This document shows, piece by piece, positions 58,563 through 64,000 of a stretch of 64,000 nucleotides of DNA. Positions within the stretch are counted from its first letter, which is position 1, and each line of letters opens with the position of its first letter. Location: assembly GCA_023053575.1 (NCBI GenBank), contig JAKZAP010000001.1, forward strand, positions 26,740,533 through 26,804,532, read 5' to 3'. The stretch is from Branchinecta lynchi. Taxonomy: Eukaryota > Arthropoda > Branchiopoda > Anostraca > Branchinectidae. The position numbers were made by a program, and so were the translations under genes. The notes under the pieces were generated by a model. That model was not told the origin of the DNA and did no database searches. It saw only the letters and a list, made by a program, of their open reading frames with translations.

Positions 58563-58957
58563 GTGGCGTTAGATCCTCACGTCTGTAAATAGTGTACAGG
58601 AAGGAACGGACGTTAATCGTGCCAAAGAACAAAAATATGTTTGTGCTCTAGATATCTTGCCGAGTGTGAATCGATCAAGTTCAAAGTGACGCATGTGAGT
58701 GAATTCGCCGTGCCCAAAGCCCTTGACTAATGCTTTAACTCTTTCCTGATTGGAATCCGGTTTCAGACCGGAAGTGAAATTTCGGACCGGTTCGGGTTGA
58801 TGTAGCTCATGCCAGAAATATCCCTGAGCACAGTTATGTAGTAGGGAGTTATGCCGTAGCCTGTCACAGAGTATGACACTCGGTCAGTTACCGACTATAT
58901 TTTGAAAGTGGCGAATCTCAGGAGAAGAAGCAAGTGGAATAACCCCTTTTGAACAAT
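58563..58957 (+). other. probable start of collagen 3' UTR
   Basis: Non-repetitive sequence directly after the TAG. I see no AATAAA or ATTAAA before the MITE at 58958; the first AATAAA is near 59732, inside a repeat, so the true poly-A site is unresolved. Confidence 0.45.
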
Positions 58958-59264
58958 AGTTGTGTTTTTTTTTCTAAATTCTCCTCGCGATCCTCCTCTC
59001 AATTCTCTTATTACGCGTTTTATGACTATTGAGATGAAGCCAATTCTCCTTTTTTTGTCGTTTTTGTCAGAATCAAGAAAGGATTGTTCATGATTAGTCA
59101 ATTTTAAACCAGTATAAACAGGTTTTAACGAGTAACAAAATTAGTTTTTTTTTCTTCAGAAACGAGAATGGAGAATTGAGAAGAGGAAAAACGGTAGTTT
59201 GGACAAAAGTCGAGATTTGGGAAGCGAGAATTGAGAACTGAGGATTCAGATAAAAAACGCAACT
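58958..59264. mobile_element. AGTTGCG-family MITE
   Basis: AGTTGTGTTTTTTTTTCT at the left, AAAAAACGCAACT at the right, AAT on both sides (58955-58957, 59265-59267). Inner arms TTCTCCTCGCGATCCTC and GAGAACTGAGGATTC are near-inverse. Confidence 0.78.
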
Positions 59265-59271
59265 AATATGT

Positions 59272-59835
59272 ACTTTCAGAAGTTTGATAACAGATAACAT
59301 GTTTACCCGTCCTTGTGAAACATTTCTATTGTGATCCTTTAAACGTTGAAGGTTTGGTTGGAGCATGACATTTCCAAGGGTCGTAAGTCATAATAGATTT
59401 TCTCGTAGTTAACATACGGGTGCGCAAATTTGTGTTATCTTTTTTTGACAGTGCAAAACGGATACGTCACCTGAATTTTATTAGAGGGTCCTCTTCAGGC
59501 TCAAAGCCCTCAAGTTGAAAAAAACGAACTTGTAGAAAAACTAACTAAAGATTCTAGCTTAGCGTTAAATATCTCACTTCGTGAATTCCTTTGTGAGAGT
59601 TCCCGACGAATTCAGGAAGTCAGTAAAGCTATGCTAGAATCTTTAGTTTGTTTTTCTACAAGTTCGTTTTTTCAACTTGAGTGGCTTTGAGCCTGAAGAG
59701 GACACTTGCCAAGAAAGGCAGAATATACCTCCAATAAAATTCAGCTGACGTATCCGTTTGCACTGTCAAATATGATTCGCAGTCAGCTTTGACTGAAGGA
59801 ATATTTGTGTTATCTGCTGTCAAACATCTGAAAAT
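59272..59835. mobile_element. TCAGAAGTTTGACAACAG element carrying an insertion
   Basis: CTTTCAGAAGTTTGATAACA then GATAACATG at the left and the inverse TGTTATCTGCTGTCAAACAT then CTGAAAATG at the right. The 59441-59802 element is inserted near its right end. A second copy is at 60625-60872. Confidence 0.6.
59441..59802. mobile_element. palindromic retroposed element with 13-bp TSD
   Basis: Bounded by a perfect 13-bp repeat ATTTGTGTTATCT (59428-59440, 59803-59815). Arms run from TGACAGTGCAAAACGGATAC to the inverse GACGTATCCGTTTGCACTGT then CA, and include CTTTGAGCCTGAAGAGGAC with its inverse and GATTCTAGC/GCTAGAATC. A 3' extension, TATGATTCGCAGTCAGCTTT, is shared with other family members. Best copy of the hammerhead-like dispersed family. 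Confidence 0.7.
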
Positions 59836-59985
59836 GTAGCGATAGATCGTCTGGTTCAGGCACGGATACGTGTATTCTCCATCAAATATAGTAGCATCGT
59901 TTTATTTTGGTTCCAAAAGGCTTCCAGTTGAGTTTGTAAGATTCCAAGTTCTGTTAGTTTAAGAAAAGCTAGAAAGAATGACCTG

Positions 59986-60143
59986 CACTGTAAAAAAAAA
60001 TCTTGCAGTATTTGCTACTGGGATTAATCTTGTATTTATTGAGATAAGATTATTCCTAATTCGGATTAATTTTATCCCAATAGAGATACGATTAATCCCA
60101 GTAGCAAATACTGCACCCTTATTCGGAGAAACTTTTTACAGTG
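59986..60143. mobile_element. CACTGTAAAAA palindromic MITE
   Basis: CACTGTAAAAAAAAATCTTG at the left, CTTTTTACAGTG at the right. Inner arms GCAGTATTTGCTACTGGGAT and ATCCCAGTAGCAAATACTGC are exact inverses. About 158 bp. Confidence 0.75.
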
Positions 60144-60624
60144 TGCATAAAACTTCAGTTGACATAATTTTACCAGTGTTCTTAGCGACTGATTTAAGAG
60201 ACAAAATAAAATGCCAACGAAAGAGGTAGCGAAAGGGGAAGGGTGACTGGAGTTATAAATGGGAGGAAGAGGGTAACAGGGAGGAAATTTGGAGGAGCAT
60301 TCAGTAAGTGTTGACGAATAGCAAAATTAGCCATCATGAAAGTTCTGAAGGGTTTGCCCGGCTTTACAAAAGTACCAGGCATCTGCAAATCTGGAAGGTG
60401 AAGCGTGGCTTTAAATGAATAAGAAAGCGATATGAGGGGATCGCTTGTTCTGGGGTTTTGCTATGCTCCAATCCTAACATTCGTCATGATATGAGTACGT
60501 TTTCACTTTCTAAATGGCAGGTGTAGCTTACCACGTGATTTTTCGGTAAACTTTTGTTTTTTGTTTAAAAATTTGACCCAAGATCCTGCAGGCAGGGTGT
60601 GAGACTTTTGACGATGACATTCCT
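60144..60624. other. no feature recognised
   Basis: Short unsupported ORFs only. Confidence 0.45.
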
Positions 60625-60872
60625 AGTGTCAGAAGTTTGACAACAGATAAAATCTTGGACGCGCTTAATATTGAATGTTATATTGGACGATGGATATTTC
60701 TGATGTGACCATTTTAACCGTAATGTTTCGAGTTGCTATGACCCTTTTAAACTGTTACGTTTTGCGACAAAGTAACATTAAAATCGTCATAAGAGATATA
60801 ATTTACATAACGTTTAACAAAAGGTTAACGTTTAACAAAGGTGTGTTATCTGTTATCCAACTTCTAACAGTG
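60625..60872. mobile_element. TCAGAAGTTTGACAACAG element, copy 2
   Basis: AGTGTCAGAAGTTTGACAAC then AGATAAAATC at the left; inverse GTGTTATCTGTTATCCAACT then TCTAACAGTG at the right. TTTTGCGACAAAGTAACA lies in the middle. Confidence 0.6.
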
Positions 60873-62373
60873 CGGCGATCCTGCGGCATTTATTTTGGTG
60901 ACTTTAGGATAGGAGTGTGGAGCCCACAACTGCCCACAGATGGTTCTTCTTGAGAAGTGAGCGAATGGTGAACTCAGTTATTCTACGCCTCGATCTTATC
61001 AGTTCTTGGTCAAAGAAAATGTGCTATCGGACTCGTGGTTTCTTCTAAGTCGTGTCCGTCTAACCCGAATTCGGATATGTTGTCTTGAGTGTTAAAGCGA
61101 AGAAGAAGCTTTTTATACGCTTGCAACGAGAGGCCAAAGGGTCTCGAAAATCTATTCTGGTAGCTTTGTTGTAATGATAATTTTCTAGCGCTATTTATTT
61201 CCTTACATTTGCGCTGCCACAAGTCTACTACACTGTCAACAGTTTCATAAAGGATAAGCCACGGATGCGTAGTTTCAATAGACAGCTAACATCTTAAGTG
61301 TTATCTCTTGAAACTGATAGTCCTTGTGTTAACTGCCATGAAACTAACATCCTAAGTGTTATCCGTTAAAACTGATCGTCCTTGTTCTAGCTGTTATGAA
61401 ACTTCTGACAATGTACCAGTAACACTAGCGATAGCTTTATCGTTATGAATTTATCCTATTCACTCAAAAGTATCAATAAAAACAATAAGTTTCGTTAGCT
61501 CGGATAGAAAGGATTTAGGAATAAAAATGGATTGAACTTTAGGAAGAAAAGTGTATTAACGCTAATATGGTAAGTTCTGTCAGTACTTTTGTTTTGGGTT
61601 TGGGGTTTGAGTTTGAGGGTTGAAAAGGAAGGTAATGGAGGGAGTGGGTGGGGGTCGTGGACTCTACTCCGATACTAAACCATCCGGCTAGGCCTAGAGA
61701 GTTTGGCATATATCAATATGCCGGACACGAGAGGCATAGCCAATCAGCCGGTGGGCGGTCGTGGGCACTAGAAGGTACATACGTAGTCCTACTTAAATGA
61801 CTCCTCTTGCTATTCTGCCTTTTATAACATGCCTATAGCTCCCTTGTGTAATTATAAGCTTCGAAAATCCCAACATTTCTTCGTTGTTTCGTTTTGTCCC
61901 TACGAATTTATAGCGCTTTTTCGGCCATGTCGAGATTTGCCCGTCACAAACATAAAGTTTACCGAAATCTTCAACGAACTCTTTCACACATAAGGACATG
62001 AGAATCATCTGTTTTTGACTTATTGATGACTTATTCGCTTAGTTTTCCCACTTTTTAACCATGGCGTGTTCAGTTTTCAAATGTTTTGCGCCCAGTCGCC
62101 GCGTCGGAGAGCAGGAAGGCTGGATAGAGTCGACAAGCGCTAACGGAAAGTAATGGTATTTTCAAAAACATTTTTTAAACATTTCACGGTGAAAAGATCA
62201 TCTCTAGTAAGAGTTGTGCTTTAAGGTTGGATGGGTCTTGTATTGCATTTCCTTTCAATGGTTCCAGTTTCGAATTTTACGCAAAATTAATGAGGCTGAA
62301 ATTCTCCTATTCCAGTCCAGAACCACCATGCGGTTTTGTTTCTGTTAGTTCCCCAGTGATCATCCCCATCATT
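60873..62373. other. no gene; small direct repeat 61270-61400
   Basis: GACAGCTAACATCTTAAGTG, TATCTCTTGAAACTGATAGT and CCTTGTG recur about 67 bp later in similar form. Otherwise nothing supported. Confidence 0.45.
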
Positions 62374-62790
62374 AGTTGCGTTTTTGCTGATACCATGGTA
62401 TCTATAACCACGGTAACTTGATCTGCAATTAGTCGTTTTTGCAGTTATCGTGGTATCTGATACACGGTGCTCTGCAAAAACGACTATTGCCAAATTGCAC
62501 TTTTCGAAATCATCCCAAAAGAAAAACAGATATCCAGTTACATCACTAAGTGCTAAACTTCTTTCTCACCAATCTTACAAAATTTGATGAAAGTGAGATT
62601 ACTTTTCAGATACCACGACCAGTTACCACGGTCGGACCGTAGTATCTGAATATCTGATACCACAACAACTGGCCAGATACCACGATAACTGCAAAAACGC
62701 CCTTTGACCGTGGTATCAGATACCACGATAACTGCAAAAACGACTTTAGACCGTGGTATCAGATACCATGGTATCTGCAAAAACGCAACT
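62374..62790. mobile_element. AGTTGCG-family MITE, close relative of 7634
   Basis: Starts AGTTGCGTTTTTGCTGATAC, ends CAAAAACGCAACT, flanked by ATT (62371-62373, 62791-62793). Nearly collinear with 7634-8047 over its full length. Confidence 0.9.
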
Positions 62791-62959
62791 ATTGTCTTTT
62801 TGCTAAATCCCTGCTAGACTGCGTGTCTCTTATAAAAAAGATATGAGCCTCTCTGCCGATGAGAGCTTTGCAATGCCTTTCATTTTAAAAGGTGAATGCA
62901 TTTTTGTTCATCAATTACTATCTTTACTATTTCTTACTCTTACTATCCCTTACGATTAA

Positions 62960-63262
62960 GAGTGTGTTCCACCCTACTTACCGTTGTTACTATGCATGAC
63001 GTCACGATTTCTGGCTTTTTGCCGTGAAGGCTGGAACGATTTTTCTATTTTCCAGCAGGATCTATCGCCAGTGGCGAATCCGACCATCACGTTACAGAGA
63101 TGCGTAGTAACTACGCTTACTCGCTCCCGAGAATGGTAAGCAAATAGTAACTATTAGTTAATATTCCGACAAGGTTGGAACGGTCAGCGTAGTAACTTTT
63201 CGTGAGGACGGAACGGAAATAGTAACTAATAGTAACTATTGTTAGAAGGGTGGAACACGCTC
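62960..63262. mobile_element. Harbinger-like MITE, copy 5
   Basis: GAGTGTGTTCCACCCTACTT at the left, GGTGGAACACGCTC at the right, TAA on both sides (62957-62959, 63263-63265). Confidence 0.9.
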
Positions 63263-63267
63263 TAAGG

Positions 63268-63650
63268 CGTATAGTCGCCGTTCCCCGAGGACTCCTAGGG
63301 GAATCGAAGGGGACGGCGAGAATAGAGGGAGTCACTCCACGTGGACTCCGCGCAAAAAAAATGCGAGAACACTGGGAATGCTTCCGAAATGGATTTTGTT
63401 CGAAAAACAAAATGTGCAGTTGACGATCTGGATCCACTTAATTTTTTTTATTTTTTATTCTGATCGTTTTAATTCATTTTACATCTCACCAACACCAGCA
63501 AAAATTGATTCCCCTCCGAATCTGAAAGGGAGTATGATAATCTGAGCATTCCAGTCCGTGGGGAGTCGCGAAAACACGGGAGTGAGTTCCCGTACAAACA
63601 AAACGCGGGGACTCCTCAAGTGGAGTCCTTTGGGGAACGGCGAGAATACG
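63268..63650. mobile_element. inverted-repeat element, GTCGCCGTTCCCC type
   Basis: CGTATAGTCGCCGTTCCCC at the left and inverse GGGGAACGGCGAGAATACG at the right; GAGGACTCC/GGAGTCC extends the arms. The 149-codon minus ORF (63479-63928) overlaps its right half and has no recognisable domain. Begins five bases after the preceding MITE. Confidence 0.7.
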
Positions 63651-64000
63651 ACTAATGAGGGGAGGGAGGACAAAGAAAAGTGGGTCCTCCTCTGGTGACC
63701 ATAAGCTGTCGGAAGCGATCGTATCGAGACGTAAACGACCATTTTGGCTGTTTTCAGCCAATCAGAGCACACCAGGTCCGGACGAGCACAGTTACGATTA
63801 TTGCCAGTGGAAGACCGACCAGAGACTAGTCCGCTCAGAGCAGAGCAAAATAACACCAGGAAGTACCGCCAAGACTTGACAACATTGACACACACTCTAG
63901 TAGCAGCTATACCAGCACCACTAGCCATGGAGAACGTCCTTACTGAAACTCATTCAGTCGTTCACCAGAGCTGGCTCTGATAACCTCAAATTCTGAAGAT
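63651..64000. other. non-repetitive end of window; possible regulatory sequence
   Basis: GC content rises and CAGCCAATCAGAGC (about 63757) contains a CCAAT-box sequence. A short ATG frame at 63926 (GCCATGG context) stops after 17 codons. A promoter or first exon of a neighbouring gene is possible, not shown. Confidence 0.25.

Noticed and set aside
63479..63928. 149-codon minus-strand ORF
   Set aside because: Half of it is the right arm of an inverted-repeat element and the remainder has no recognisable domain.

Overview
The window looks like a stretch of a large, repeat-rich animal genome, most likely a marine invertebrate; a cnidarian (coral or anemone) is my best guess, but the sequence does not prove it. 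Everything recognisable as a host gene belongs to one plus-strand collagen-like gene. Twelve exons (10441 to 58562) can be read, each bounded by AG/GT splice sites and each keeping the reading frame of its neighbours. They encode about 311 residues of Gly-X-Y repeat with several interruptions, then a non-collagenous C-terminus carrying [19 protein letters not shown]. That signature is typical of the C-terminal NC domain of the membrane-associated collagens (MACIT group: types XIII, XXIII, XXV). The 5' part of the gene (cytoplasmic tail, transmembrane helix, first collagen block) must lie upstream of base 1 or in exons I cannot see. The chain ends in an unusual acidic, aspartate-rich tail.

Layout: 1-10440 is upstream or intronic sequence full of transposons and one 150-bp tandem array. 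10441-19094 holds exons A-D. 19095-37004 is an apparent 17.9-kb intron with satellites, LINE fragments and hAT/Harbinger-like non-autonomous elements. 37005-49393 holds exons E-J, one intron of which carries a LINE insertion with a 23-bp target-site duplication and another a multi-kilobase tandem array. 54719-54754 is exon K and 58341-58562 is the terminal exon L. Downstream of 58562 there is 5.4 kb of nested inverted-repeat elements, with no obvious polyadenylation signal close to the stop codon.

Nearly all remaining structure is mobile DNA. I could define several families from the sequence alone by matching terminal inverted repeats and target-site duplications: a 3-bp-TSD family beginning AGTTGCGTTTTTG (4 copies), a TWA-TSD Harbinger-like MITE (5 copies), two hAT-like families with 8-bp TSDs, TTAA-flanked MITEs, a TA-flanked palindrome, LINE 3' ends with short microsatellite tails, and a dispersed motif whose conserved core resembles a hammerhead ribozyme. 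No operons, CRISPR arrays, rRNA genes or convincing intact tRNA genes are present. Most short ORFs have no coding support.
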